Shown: piece by piece, positions 45,290 to 54,220 of the stretch
Numbering within the stretch: position 1 is the stretch's first letter
How the letters are laid out: each line of letters begins with the position of its first letter
Assembly (NCBI GenBank): GCA_902627495.1
Contig: CACOJS010000004.1
Coordinates: forward strand, 1-64,000
Direction of reading: 5' to 3'
DNA from: Hydrogenophilales bacterium
Lineage (GTDB): Bacteria; Pseudomonadota; Gammaproteobacteria; Burkholderiales; Eutrophovitaceae
DNA length: 64,000 nucleotides
Notes under the pieces: model-generated
Databases searched by the model: none
Seen by the model: the letters and a program-made list of their open reading frames with translations, nothing else
What the model was told of the DNA's origin: nothing
Position numbers and translations under genes: made by a program

Positions 45290-46840
45290 TCACAGTTTTT
45301 TGAGTATCATTTCAATATTTTTGTTTATACCTTGCAAGTTATTCTCTATGCGTGTCACATCTCTTTTCAATTTCTCTATTTCTGACTCCTCTTTTTTTGT
45401 GGAGTTGTTTTTTGAACGATTTTTCTGTCTACGTGACTGGTTTTTTCGCCCAACAACCGAAAAAACCTTAATATCCCGGTTAATTCCCTTCATCTTGATT
45501 ACCGGCCGTTCCTCGACCTCAATAATATCTTCTGCATGAGCATAAGTCTCAAAAGGCAGCAGTATACCGTTCGCATCAGCATTAGATTCAAGTCTTTGTG
45601 CAACATTTACCTCGCCCCCGATAATAGTGTAGGTCAACCTTTGGTCGCTACCAAAATTTCCCACATTACAGTAACCTGTATTGAGACCGATTCGTATTTC
45701 AAATGGGTCCGCAAACCCCTCCTTTTTCCATTTCTCTTGAAGCTCCCCCATCCTCTCCTGCATCATTAATGCCATGTGAACACAAGCCCTGGCATCCTCT
45801 CTCTCTCCTTTACTTTGAGGATCTCCGAAAAAAACCATCATTGCGTCGCCAATATATTTATCTATAGTTGCTCCATATTCAAGTGCTATCGCAGTCATCT
45901 CTGAGAAATATTCATTCAAATATTTTGTTAGATCTTCGGGCTGCAACCCTTCCGAAGTTGCAGTGAAATTTTTTATGTCGCTAAAAAAAATCGTTAGTTT
46001 CTTACGACGAGTTTCAATCACAGTGTCATATTGTCCTGAAAAAAAAGCTTCATGAATCTGAGGAGGGAGATATTTCCCAAGTTTTAGTGAAATTTCCTCC
46101 ACCTTTTGTTTTTGGTTATCCGCGTGATCAAGAACAGCCTTCATCAGACTCTGATTAATTTCGAGCTTCTTCAGTGCTACGATTTCATCCGATGTTTTAT
46201 CTATGGGGAGCAAATGGAAGCTAAGCCTCCATACCCAAGTGGCATATCCATAACCTGCGTGACTTTTTTCCCTTTCAAATTGCCGGATATGCCCAATTTT
46301 ATTACCTAAACATCGTGCAAACACGTAGTCCTGAATTCCCACTAAGAATGGCTCTTGGTGAAAATCGTATGCTGAGGTAACTTGAACCTCGTAGACCAGA
46401 TCGCCACGTTTTTGATACTGCATTCCATATTCAATACTCCCATCAGACACTATTGAGTTTTGGAAAAAATTAGTTACATATTGGCAATAGAGGGCAAGAA
46501 AATCTTCCAAATTCTCTATTTTTTTCTGACGACTATTTTTTTTGAAGCGTTCGAAAATCGAATTTGATTTTCTATACATATCATCAACAAAAACCGGAGA
46601 TAAAGAATCGCCCATTTGGAATCCAAAGGCTACAAGGGCTATTTTACCAAAGCGCTCAAGTGCAACTTTGTGAAGATCACTTCTCAACTCATAGGGATAT
46701 TGATCGTTTGGTCTTATTTCAGAGATACCATGAGACTGTAAAATTTCCTGGCCAATGCGTCCAAAACTTTCCATCGTATCAATGGTTGACTGAATAACAT
46801 TACCAGACACTGTAACTTGTTTTTGTTTTGCTTCGGTCAT
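45290..46840 (-). CDS. Soluble class III cyclase with local-family N-terminal domain (5)
   Basis: The product is 516 residues. N-terminal domain: VTVSGNVIQSTIDTMESFGRIGQEILQSHGI..YPYELRSDLHKVALERFGKIALVAFGFQMGDS. The middle part YEVQVTSAYDFHQEPFLVGI and SHAGYGYATWVWRLSF recalls small-molecule-binding folds such as V4R or H-NOX, which is inference only. The catalytic domain (about 283-440) has FFSDIKNFT, EYGATIDKYIGDAMM, IGLNTGYCNVGNFG and VNVAQRLES. It starts with IRIGLN rather than VRMGIN and is the most diverged of the five catalytic domains seen so far. It is a single gene, divergent from the MORN gene across repeat A copy 8. Confidence 0.92.
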   Translation of the reverse strand: MTEAKQKQVTVSGNVIQSTIDTMESFGRIGQEILQSHGISEIRPNDQYPYELRSDLHKVALERFGKIALVAFGFQMGDSLSPVFVDDMYRKSNSIFERFKKNSRQKKIENLEDFLALYCQYVTNFFQNSIVSDGSIEYGMQYQKRGDLVYEVQVTSAYDFHQEPFLVGIQDYVFARCLGNKIGHIRQFEREKSHAGYGYATWVWRLSFHLLPIDKTSDEIVALKKLEINQSLMKAVLDHADNQKQKVEEISLKLGKYLPPQIHEAFFSGQYDTVIETRRKKLTIFFSDIKNFTATSEGLQPEDLTKYLNEYFSEMTAIALEYGATIDKYIGDAMMVFFGDPQSKGEREDARACVHMALMMQERMGELQEKWKKEGFADPFEIRIGLNTGYCNVGNFGSDQRLTYTIIGGEVNVAQRLESNADANGILLPFETYAHAEDIIEVEERPVIKMKGINRDIKVFSVVGRKNQSRRQKNRSKNNSTKKEESEIEKLKRDVTRIENNLQGINKNIEMILKKL

Positions 46841-47011
46841 TTTCTATCGAAAAGTGGGCGTATAAAATATTTATTTTTGCTACTTGTATTAGCGTGCATT
46901 TTTTTACTAATTCCTTCACATCCAAAAGTTTCTAATTATATGCCTTTTCTATTTCATATGTTTTTACACGGGAAGGTAGTTTTTCCATATCTCCTACTCA
47001 AGAACAACAAA

Positions 47012-47100
47012 TATACCTGATAATCCCCTCCTCTACTTATTTTTTACCTCCCCTTGCAATCGAGGTATTATTGTTTGGAAGTACATAACTGCTACAGGAG
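47012..47100 (+). repeat. Hairpin intergenic repeat A, copy 8
   Basis: TATACCTGATAATCCCCTCC, CTTATTTTTTACCTCCCC, TTGCAATCGAGGTATTATTG and CATAACTGCTACAGGAG. The stem is TACCTC/GAGGTA, fully Watson-Crick, where copies 1-4 have a T-G pair. It runs into the ribosome-binding site of the MORN gene. Confidence 0.8.
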
Positions 47101-47107
47101 AAAGGCC

Positions 47108-47830
47108 TTGCGATTTATACAGTTTTTATTTCTAGTTTTAGCTCCATTTCTAATACCTCAAAGTGCAGCTGAGGGTAATTTGCCTGATTGTCCGAGTAAT
47201 CTTGAATCTGTTTGGAATAAATGCTTTGGAGCTTTCATCTATCCTAATGGGGATATATACATCGGCAATTGGAAAAACGACGTGCATCATGGGCAGGGAA
47301 AATACAAATGGACTGATGGAAGGGAATATAGTGGACAGTGGAAACTCAACAAAAGAAACGGTCAAGGTACCAAGATATACCCCAATGGCGACAAATATAC
47401 GGGAGAGTGGAAAAACGATCAACAAAATGGGGAAGGGACTTACACATGGAGCAATGGATCTAGATATTCAGGGGAGGTAGAAAACGGTGTGCAACATGGA
47501 CAAGGAACTTACACGTGGCCTAATGGAAAACACTATGAGGGAGATTTTCAAAGTGGCAAGGCACATGGTCAAGGGAAGTTATATTATCCTAATGGTGACA
47601 GGTATGCCGGACAATACAAAAATAATAGGAAGAACGGCATAGGAACTTTCACCTGGGGTAGTGATAGCAAATTTAAAGATCGTTCAATAAAACAAGGAGA
47701 TATATTTGTTGGTGAATTCATAGATGGTTATCCAGAAGGTGAAGGGATTTACTATCATGCGGATGGGAGAACTGAAGAAGGCTACTGGGAAGGTTATAAA
47801 TTAGTTAGAGCTAAAGAAACTCTCAAATAA
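47108..47830 (+). CDS. Secreted MORN-repeat protein, intact
   Basis: The product is 240 residues. AGGAGAAA lies just upstream of TTG 47108, giving signal peptide LRFIQFLFLVLAPFLIPQSA. About seven MORN repeats follow (for example YPNGDIYIGNWKNDVHHGQG, YSGQWKLNKRNGQG, YTGEWKNDQQNGEG, YEGDFQSGKAHGQG, YAGQYKNNRKNGIG) and a final VGEFIDGYPEGEGIYYHADG. The frame also extends to 47054 without a better start. This is the only complete copy among at least four decayed relatives in the window. The export signal suggests a periplasmic or surface role; the function of secreted MORN proteins is unknown. Confidence 0.85.
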   Translation: MRFIQFLFLVLAPFLIPQSAAEGNLPDCPSNLESVWNKCFGAFIYPNGDIYIGNWKNDVHHGQGKYKWTDGREYSGQWKLNKRNGQGTKIYPNGDKYTGEWKNDQQNGEGTYTWSNGSRYSGEVENGVQHGQGTYTWPNGKHYEGDFQSGKAHGQGKLYYPNGDRYAGQYKNNRKNGIGTFTWGSDSKFKDRSIKQGDIFVGEFIDGYPEGEGIYYHADGRTEEGYWEGYKLVRAKETLK

Positions 47831-47933
47831 AAACCTAAAAAACGAATCATAGAGAACGCTGGTAAAAATATGGCTAAGACAATGCAAGAAAACATGACTA
47901 TCTTTAAAAATTCAGAAAAAACTTATCATCAAA

Positions 47934-48119
47934 ATGGTACAAAAAGGGTTGGAAGAATGGACAAGTAAGTATATGGCCTGGGATCTTTGGAATGTTGGTT
48001 GGCAAATACTATGGCAATATAGCAAAGAGCTGAAGGAAGGTTTATGGAAGTATTACAAAGAGGACGGCTCGTTACAGAGGAAAGACATATTTGAGTCTGA
48101 TAGATGTGAGGTTATGTAA
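47934..48119 (+). pseudogene. Probable YwqK/MORN_2-like remnant
   Basis: The frame ends KEGLWKYYKEDGSLQRKDIF, a typical MORN_2 repeat, but its first half (VQKGLEEWTSKYMAWDLWN) does not fit the family. Other repeat-like words (TYHQNGTKRVG) are in a different frame just upstream. It has no signal peptide. It is probably an indel-damaged relative of the remnants at 21.7 and 43.2 kb. Confidence 0.45.
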
Positions 48120-48125
48120 TAATTC

Positions 48126-48494
48126 ATGAAAAAACTAATTACTATATTTATACTAGTTCTCTCAATAGGATTTTTTTCGTCACCATCCCATGCAGAATGG
48201 ATAACTATATCAGGTGATCCCGACAAGACTGTCGAATTCTCCTACCACAGCGAGGACATTGTGAATCATGAAGGCACAGTAAGACTTTGGGTGAGACAGA
48301 GAACCCAAAATGAAGCTACCAAGTCTCAAATTGAAATAAATTGTGCACAGAACACGGTCACTCTCATGATGGTGTATTTTTTTAATGATCGTAATTGGAC
48401 GAAACAAGGAAAAATCAATGATGTGCCGCATACAGCGTATATTCCTACCGGGTCAAGCTTAGACATACTAGCAGCTGATTTGTGTGAATGGTGA
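48126..48494 (+). CDS. Secreted surface-adhesin-E-like protein
   Basis: The product is 122 residues. Signal peptide MKKLITIFILVLSIGFFSSPSHA is followed by EWITISGDPDKTVEFSYHSEDI, VRLWVRQRTQ, SQIEINCAQNTVTLMMVYFF and a terminal AADLCEW. It is similar in length and layout to the product at 43441 and, more loosely, to that at 20803. It is followed after 17 bases by another secreted protein on the same strand, so a small operon of exported proteins is likely. Confidence 0.65.
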   Translation: MKKLITIFILVLSIGFFSSPSHAEWITISGDPDKTVEFSYHSEDIVNHEGTVRLWVRQRTQNEATKSQIEINCAQNTVTLMMVYFFNDRNWTKQGKINDVPHTAYIPTGSSLDILAADLCEW

Positions 48495-48511
48495 GAGCCA
48501 ATTAGACTATT

Positions 48512-48874
48512 ATGATGAAAACAAATTTACTTATTCTGCTACCACTTCTCACCTACTCGTCTACCTATGCTGGCGTGGGTGATATTTATAATTGTATGGC
48601 TAATAATGTAACAACTGTTTCCGAGATTGGTAACGACCGATATGAAAACGAAGCGTTCAGATTTCAATGGAAGGAAAGAGAAATTATTTTTTCGGGTAGT
48701 GTTATGGGAAATACTCAACATAAATTACTGCAAAGCCTTCCCTCTGCAGAGGCTTGGGACGGGGTAAGTTCATCTGGTCGATCCTTTTATATACAAGGTA
48801 AACTAGCACTTACTGCATATACTCCGAAAGGACATAAGTGGGTTGCAATAGTAGCTACCTGCGAGAAATTCTAG
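48512..48874 (+). CDS. Secreted protein, unknown function
   Basis: The product is 120 residues. Signal peptide MMKTNLLILLPLLTYSSTYA is followed by a small mature domain: GVGDIYNCMANNVTTVSEIG, AFRFQWKEREIIFSGSVMGN, SFYIQGKLALTAYTPKGHKW and a final ATCEKF. Two cysteines (C28 and C118 approximately) could form a disulfide. The fold looks like an all-beta barrel of about 95 residues. No family name is offered. It lies downstream of the adhesin-E-like gene and upstream of the beta-propeller gene. Confidence 0.65.
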   Translation: MMKTNLLILLPLLTYSSTYAGVGDIYNCMANNVTTVSEIGNDRYENEAFRFQWKEREIIFSGSVMGNTQHKLLQSLPSAEAWDGVSSSGRSFYIQGKLALTAYTPKGHKWVAIVATCEKF

Positions 48875-49001
48875 CGAGGTAATTTGGTATTTTACTCAAA
48901 CCGTCAAATTTTCAGGACTTTCAATTTTATTGATGAGCCTTAAGTTTAACTTTGGTCTAAAATAGCAATAAATCGGCAGATATAAAATACAGGAGTTAGA
49001 C

Positions 49002-50180
49002 ATGTCCAAATTTTTAATATTTACGATGTTTACTATTTTTATACTGAACAGCACGCATATGATTGCATCTGATCGATCATTTCTTTTAAATGGCATAGAT
49101 AGCAAGGTTCAAATTTCAGTTCCAGGAAAACTTGACTTTGTCGAGCCAGGTGATGACATAGTGAACATTCTTGATATCAGTGATCCTGCAAACCCATCGC
49201 TAGCAGCAAATCTTGAGCTTTCTAACTCGCTTTTTGGCCCTCCAACAAATCTGCAGATAACTCCTTCAGAAAGTCTAGCACTCGTAACAAGTGCCATGAA
49301 ATGGGAGTCCCATAGTAACCAATGGAAACCATCACCTGATAACCGTCTTTTCATTATTGATCTCGACCAAAAAAAACCCACCTTAATTGACACTGTTGAG
49401 GTGGGCAGACAACCATCTGGGATAGCAATAAGCTCATCAGGAAAATTTGCCTTAATAGCTAATAGAGCCGATAAGTCGATTAGTGTTATCTCAATTAATG
49501 ATAAGGAGGTAAAGTTGATCCAAACTGTGCCTGTCGATGATGAGGTAGCGGCAGTCTCTATTACTCCCGATGAGCAACGAGCACTCATTGTAAAAAATTC
49601 GACAAATAAAATAGGCGTACTTGCAATAACTGGCACCCACGTAACCTATGATTCAAGTTACGACATGCCCGTAGGGCAATTTCCATACAACATTGATATA
49701 AGTCCCGATGGGGCCTTTGCGATTGTAGCCCACACCGGCAACAATGGATACTCTGATGGCCATGCAGATCCTCTCGTGGTTATACGATTGAACCGTGGTC
49801 CGAGACCATTTGTAGAAAATTATGTTACCGCAGGAGATGCCCCGGAGGGCTTTGCAATTAGTCCAAGAGGCGATATTGCAATTGCACTACTTTTGGGAGG
49901 AGACTCGGTTCTACCCACCGACCATTGGGCACATCAAAAGCCTGGAGAAATTGTCGTCTTCAAGACTGATGATGGGAACCTCCATCCAATCCAAAGAATA
50001 AATATTACAGGTCTGCCAGAGGGCATTGCATTCTCACCAGACGGAGACTATGTGTATGTAAGTAGTTTTAGAGAAAAAGTTCTTAGGGTGTATCACGTAA
50101 AGGAGCAACGCTTAGTTGATACTGGCAACTTTGTGCCTTTGCCGGGCACCCCTGCTTCTATGAGAGGAAGAGCACGTTAG
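49002..50180 (+). CDS. Secreted YncE-like beta-propeller protein
   Basis: The product is 392 residues, with signal peptide MSKFLIFTMFTIFILNSTHMIA. The rest consists of repeated blade motifs: QPSGIAISSSGKFALIANRA, DDEVAAVSITPDEQRALIVK, FPYNIDISPDGAFAIVAHTG, APEGFAISPRGDIAIALLLG and LPEGIAFSPDGDYVYVSSFR, the 40-residue spacing of 7-bladed YncE/lactonase propellers. AGGAG precedes the ATG. Such proteins bind DNA, lipids or quinone cofactors or act as lactonases. The substrate is unknown here and no catalytic residue set could be assigned. Confidence 0.85.
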   Translation: MSKFLIFTMFTIFILNSTHMIASDRSFLLNGIDSKVQISVPGKLDFVEPGDDIVNILDISDPANPSLAANLELSNSLFGPPTNLQITPSESLALVTSAMKWESHSNQWKPSPDNRLFIIDLDQKKPTLIDTVEVGRQPSGIAISSSGKFALIANRADKSISVISINDKEVKLIQTVPVDDEVAAVSITPDEQRALIVKNSTNKIGVLAITGTHVTYDSSYDMPVGQFPYNIDISPDGAFAIVAHTGNNGYSDGHADPLVVIRLNRGPRPFVENYVTAGDAPEGFAISPRGDIAIALLLGGDSVLPTDHWAHQKPGEIVVFKTDDGNLHPIQRINITGLPEGIAFSPDGDYVYVSSFREKVLRVYHVKEQRLVDTGNFVPLPGTPASMRGRAR

Positions 50181-50373
50181 TCATGTGCTCATGACCTTAC
50201 GAAACTGAGCATCTTTTAAAAAGAGAAAAAAGGCTGAGGAAGAACTTTCATAGCTATTCCGTACATGTCCAAACAAATACAGGTATATGCCTCTGTATAC
50301 GTATCACCGTGTACCTAATACTCGCTCTTCTGTAAGATAACATTTCAATTTCATAATGCAAAAAAATTTACCT

Positions 50374-51411
50374 TTAACGACCTTTCTCTTCCTTGAGATA
50401 CTTTAAGTAAAACTTGGCAATAATGCCGTGCGCCTCGCAACTAGGATGTTTATCAACAACTGACCTTACCATTGTCCTTTTGGTGGCGTTTTTAACTAAA
50501 AACGGATAGGGGTCTAGGATGTCGACATTATATCTCCTTTTTATTTCTTGGTTAAATGACATCCAAGTTTGATGCCTAGGGTCATCTACGTGGATGTTAT
50601 TAGTATTGGGATAATAACCAAAAATGACACGGGCACCTCGGCCTTCGAGCTTTGACTTCATTATCGGAATCATAGACATAAACCATTTTGTCTCCTCTCG
50701 ATTAACGTCTAACCAACCTGAAAGGTTTCTAGTACGGTTAAAAAATTCTCGAGTTATTGGGACATTGTAAAGCGAATTTTTAAAAATCCACCAGATATGA
50801 AAATCATTTAACCTGTGATTTATAGTCTGGGTAAAGGACAACCTTTTCAAGTTCTCCTCAGACTCAACTTTTAGGTTTTCACAAAAACTTGGCACATAGA
50901 TCTTATTATGCCGTGCCTGACCGTGAATGAGTTGACAACTGTCTGCAAAGAAACGGTCATCGATAACAATATCGTTATCATAAAACAAAATCAGAACATC
51001 AGAACCCTGTCCGATATCAAACGCATTAAGTATTTCAAAGTAATGAGCCGGATTTGTATTACCAACGCCTAGATTAACAACCCCCACCTCTGGGTTTTTA
51101 ATAAGTTTTTTTAAATGGCCTGACAAATTCCCATTGCTTTCGACACAACCTTGTCCAGCCACAAAACTGTCACCGACCAAAACAATACTTTTATCCATAG
51201 ATAAAATCTTTGCTATCTCGGCCTCACTTTCTTCCCAAAACCCATAATTCCGGCCATTTATATCTTTGTAAAACATCGGCTTTTCAAGCCAGAAAGTGCC
51301 GTTTTCAAATCTCAGTATTAATTCGCAAACCGACAAACCAATTAGCACGGACATAAAAACAACAATGCAATTGGTGAGCATTCTTGACCAATTGCTATTT
51401 TTATTCTTCAT
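50374..51411 (-). CDS. Membrane-anchored SGNH-hydrolase-like protein
   Basis: A 345-residue protein. One N-terminal membrane helix (residues 12-28, CIVVFMSVLIGLSVCEL) is followed by an SGNH esterase-type domain: IVLVGDSFVAGQGC carries the nucleophile serine block I, GVVNLGVGNTNPAHYFEIL block II, and the late DKHPSCEAHGIIA supplies the Asp-x-His pair. The catalytic face is outside the cytoplasm. It is divergent from the SxtJ, DUF5989 and carbamoyltransferase genes, a neighbourhood often seen in extracellular polysaccharide or modified-metabolite clusters, so an O-acyl hydrolase or transferase acting on a carbamoylated product is a reasonable inference. Confidence 0.82.
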   Translation of the reverse strand: MKNKNSNWSRMLTNCIVVFMSVLIGLSVCELILRFENGTFWLEKPMFYKDINGRNYGFWEESEAEIAKILSMDKSIVLVGDSFVAGQGCVESNGNLSGHLKKLIKNPEVGVVNLGVGNTNPAHYFEILNAFDIGQGSDVLILFYDNDIVIDDRFFADSCQLIHGQARHNKIYVPSFCENLKVESEENLKRLSFTQTINHRLNDFHIWWIFKNSLYNVPITREFFNRTRNLSGWLDVNREETKWFMSMIPIMKSKLEGRGARVIFGYYPNTNNIHVDDPRHQTWMSFNQEIKRRYNVDILDPYPFLVKNATKRTMVRSVVDKHPSCEAHGIIAKFYLKYLKEEKGR

Positions 51412-51625
51412 AATAGTCTACCTGCGGAGATAATACTTAAATCTGCAACATCATTTGGGGTGGAAATTCAGAGAGCGGTGTGGCCTTTTTGTTGTACTGC
51501 CGGTAGTATACCTTTGTTAGATGATTCTTATATTTTGATCAGACCAATAATCTTCTATAATAACGCAATTTTGAATGCTATCAAAGCTTATTGATCGACC
51601 GCTTGTTAGCTAAGGAAAAAATATT

Positions 51626-52021
51626 TTGGATACCAAACTACCATCAAACCAAAAATTCGGATTGCTTTTTGTGCTTGTTTTTTCGATTCTTGGCTCTTAC
51701 TTCTACTGGACGGAGAAGCCAGTTTTAGGAGTAGTCTTTTTCCTGACATCATTTTTAATAGCCGTCATAACATGGCTCAAAAGTGAATATCTGTCTCCTC
51801 TAAACAGGTTTTGGGCAAAGTTTGGCGAAATCTTAGGAAAGGTGGTTAATCCCATAGTAATTGGGTTGATCTTTTTTGGATTAATTACACCCCTTGCTAT
51901 TTTTCTAAGAATAATTGGGCGTGACGAGCTTAAATTGAAACAGCACCTCAAAACTAAAACTTTTTGGACACAGAAAGCTGATCAAAAACTTGACGGAGAC
52001 AGCTTTAAAAATCAATTTTAA
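51626..52021 (+). CDS. SxtJ-family membrane protein
   Basis: A 131-residue protein with four hydrophobic segments (FGLLFVLVFSILGSYFYW, GVVFFLTSFLIAVITWL, VVNPIVIGLIFFGLITPLAIFL and the flanks) and the family sentence ITPLAIFLRIIGRDELKLK. SxtJ proteins accompany SxtI/NodU-type carbamoyltransferases in many bacteria and are named from the saxitoxin cluster, though this does not imply saxitoxin. The start is TTG 51626 (GGAAAAAATATT then TTG GAT). It is followed after 12 bases by the DUF5989 gene and then the carbamoyltransferase, all on one strand. Confidence 0.88.
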   Translation: MDTKLPSNQKFGLLFVLVFSILGSYFYWTEKPVLGVVFFLTSFLIAVITWLKSEYLSPLNRFWAKFGEILGKVVNPIVIGLIFFGLITPLAIFLRIIGRDELKLKQHLKTKTFWTQKADQKLDGDSFKNQF

Positions 52022-52033
52022 CTGTTCTTAACA

Positions 52034-52183
52034 ATGGATTTCATTAAAGAGATATTTGTTTTTCTAAAAGTACGCAAAAAACTTTGGCTAGCACCAATAG
52101 TAGCGATCATGATCATATTTGGTCTTCTCCTAATTGCGGCACAGGGATCAGTAGTAGCCCCATTTATTTACACGCTATTTTAA
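52034..52183 (+). CDS. DUF5989-family small membrane protein
   Basis: A 49-residue protein. MDFIKEIFVFLKVRKKLWLA and the helix PIVAIMIIFGLLLIAAQGSV are the DUF5989 pattern, a tiny membrane partner nearly always next to SxtJ and a carbamoyltransferase. It fills the gap between those two genes, with 12 and 10 bases on either side, so it is translated in the same operon. Its role is unknown, perhaps docking the enzyme at the membrane. Confidence 0.85.
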   Translation: MDFIKEIFVFLKVRKKLWLAPIVAIMIIFGLLLIAAQGSVVAPFIYTLF

Positions 52184-52193
52184 AAGCTTATAC

Positions 52194-54035
52194 ATGTATA
52201 TTCTTGGTGTCTCGGCATTTTATCACGACAGTGCGGCCTGCCTAATCAAAGATGGTGGAATCATTTCAGCTGCACAGGAAGAACGTTTTAGTCGGATAAA
52301 GCATGACTCCCATTTTCCGGTTAAAGCAATCAAATATTGTCTGTCACAAGCTGGTATAAGAGCGAGGGATATTTCAAATGTAGTGTTTTATGAAAAACCT
52401 TTTCTAAAATTCGAACGTCTTCTCGAGACCTATCTATCTTTTGCACCAAGAGGTTTTAGCAGCTTCAAGTCATCCATGCCTGTCTGGGTAACTGATAAAC
52501 TTTTCCAGAAATCAAGAATAACCGCCTTACTGCATGCAGAGGTTGACGATGAAGTTGATTGGCAAAAAAAATTACTATTTTCTGAACATCATTTGTCTCA
52601 TGCAGCCAGTGCTTTTTTTCCATCACCTTTCGACAAAGCAGCAATACTCACAGTCGATGGTGTTGGAGAATGGGCAACAACCACTTGTTCCGTAGGAAGT
52701 AGCAATAAACTTGAAATCCTAAAAGAAATTCAGTTTCCTCACTCTCTCGGTCTTCTTTACTCTGCCTTTACCCACTATGTCGGATTCAAAGTTAATTCAG
52801 GGGAATACAAACTTATGGGGTTAGCTCCATACGGAAAACCCAGATATACAGACCTAATTAAAAAAAATCTTGTTTCTATTATGAGTGACGGTAGTTTTCA
52901 TTTAAATATGACTTATTTCAATTATGGGGTTGGGCTTACGATGACCAATGAAAAATTTCATGATTTATTTGGGGGTCCCCCCAGGCAACCCGAGTCCAAC
53001 TTAACAGAACGACATATGAATATAGCCGCTTCAATTCAGAAAGTTACGGAAGAGATAGTAATAAAGTTGGCACAGGGAATTCGTGATGAAACAAAAGAGA
53101 GTAATCTTTGTCTTGCTGGTGGAGTGGCACTTAATTGTGTTGCCAATGGAATCCTTTTAAGAAAAAAAGTGTTTGAGAATATATGGATTCAACCAGCCGC
53201 TGGCGATGCAGGTGGTGCGTTAGGGGCAGCTCTGGCCGTATGGCATCTGAGACACAAGAAAAAAAGAAAAATCCACAACAAAAAAAGAGACGCTATGGCA
53301 GGGACTTATCTCGGCCCTAGTTATAGCGATAACACGATACAGAGAGAGCTAGAAAATTGCGGTGCAGTATTTTCAAAGGTGCCTGAGGAGAAATTAATAA
53401 ATCAGGTGGCATATCACTTATCAAATGGGAAAGCTATCGGGTGGATGCAAGGCAGAATGGAATTTGGCCCGCGGGCATTAGGTAACCGAAGTATCCTTGC
53501 CGACCCACGATCCCCAGATATGCAAAAACAGCTTAACCTAAAAGTCAAATATCGAGAGAGCTTCAGACCTTTTGCTCCAAGCATATTAAAGGAACATTTA
53601 TCAGAGTGGTTTGAAATCAATGAAGATAGCCCTTATATGCTCTTGGTGGCTGACATAGTGCAGGGAAAGCGCCTAGTAACATCAAAAGCGACTGAAAAAC
53701 TTACAGGCATTGACAAACTAAAAGCCCCAAGATCTGAAGTGCCTGCAATAACCCACGTTGACTATTCCGCACGTATACAAACTGTTCACAGTCACAGCAA
53801 TCCAAAATTTCATAAATTGATTGGCGAATTCCACAGGTTAACCGGCTGCCCACTTGTCATTAATACCTCGTTTAATATTAGAGGTGAGCCAATAGTATGT
53901 ACTGCTAAAGATGCCTTTTCCTGCTTTATGGGAACAGAACTCGATCTACTTGCTATAGAGAATTTTTTATTGTTCAAAAAAAACCAGAAAACGTCACTAC
54001 TACAAAACTACAGGTCTAAGTATAAATTGGATTGA
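52194..54035 (+). CDS. Carbamoyltransferase (NodU/SxtI/TobZ family)
   Basis: The 613-residue enzyme transfers carbamoyl from carbamoyl phosphate to a hydroxyl, via carbamoyl-AMP. The N-terminal Kae1-like domain has ILGVSAFYHDSAACLIKDG, QEERFSRIKHD, LFSEHHLSHAASAFFPSPF (metal His residues), LTVDGVGEWATT and LAGGVALNCVANG. The C-terminal YrdC-like domain has GWMQGRMEFGPRALGNRSIL, KYRESFRPFAPSIL and LVINTSFNIRGEPIV. The full length matches the family. It is the last gene of the SxtJ-DUF5989 operon and is followed by a good terminator at 54107. The acceptor is probably a sugar in an exopolysaccharide or a small metabolite; the window shows no sugar transferases to decide. Confidence 0.95.
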   Translation: MYILGVSAFYHDSAACLIKDGGIISAAQEERFSRIKHDSHFPVKAIKYCLSQAGIRARDISNVVFYEKPFLKFERLLETYLSFAPRGFSSFKSSMPVWVTDKLFQKSRITALLHAEVDDEVDWQKKLLFSEHHLSHAASAFFPSPFDKAAILTVDGVGEWATTTCSVGSSNKLEILKEIQFPHSLGLLYSAFTHYVGFKVNSGEYKLMGLAPYGKPRYTDLIKKNLVSIMSDGSFHLNMTYFNYGVGLTMTNEKFHDLFGGPPRQPESNLTERHMNIAASIQKVTEEIVIKLAQGIRDETKESNLCLAGGVALNCVANGILLRKKVFENIWIQPAAGDAGGALGAALAVWHLRHKKKRKIHNKKRDAMAGTYLGPSYSDNTIQRELENCGAVFSKVPEEKLINQVAYHLSNGKAIGWMQGRMEFGPRALGNRSILADPRSPDMQKQLNLKVKYRESFRPFAPSILKEHLSEWFEINEDSPYMLLVADIVQGKRLVTSKATEKLTGIDKLKAPRSEVPAITHVDYSARIQTVHSHSNPKFHKLIGEFHRLTGCPLVINTSFNIRGEPIVCTAKDAFSCFMGTELDLLAIENFLLFKKNQKTSLLQNYRSKYKLD

Positions 54036-54106
54036 CCGAAAGTTGACAGAAGTAAGTTTTCTGAATGCTAGAGGAGATTAATTATTTGAAGAAGAGCCTC
54101 TGAACT

Positions 54107-54142
54107 AAAAAGCCGCATTAGTCGGATAGACAGCGGCTTTTT
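54107..54142 (+). terminator. Intrinsic terminator after the carbamoyltransferase operon
   Basis: Stem AAAAAGCCGC/GCGGCTTTTT with a 16-base loop. The A-run before and T-run after allow action in both directions, so it may also stop sodN transcripts. Confidence 0.9.
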
Positions 54143-54220
54143 AGCTTATCATTTGGCTTCTATAACATGATTCTTAGTCTACACCTCCCACACACATCCG
54201 AATTCTTCATACGGTAAAGA

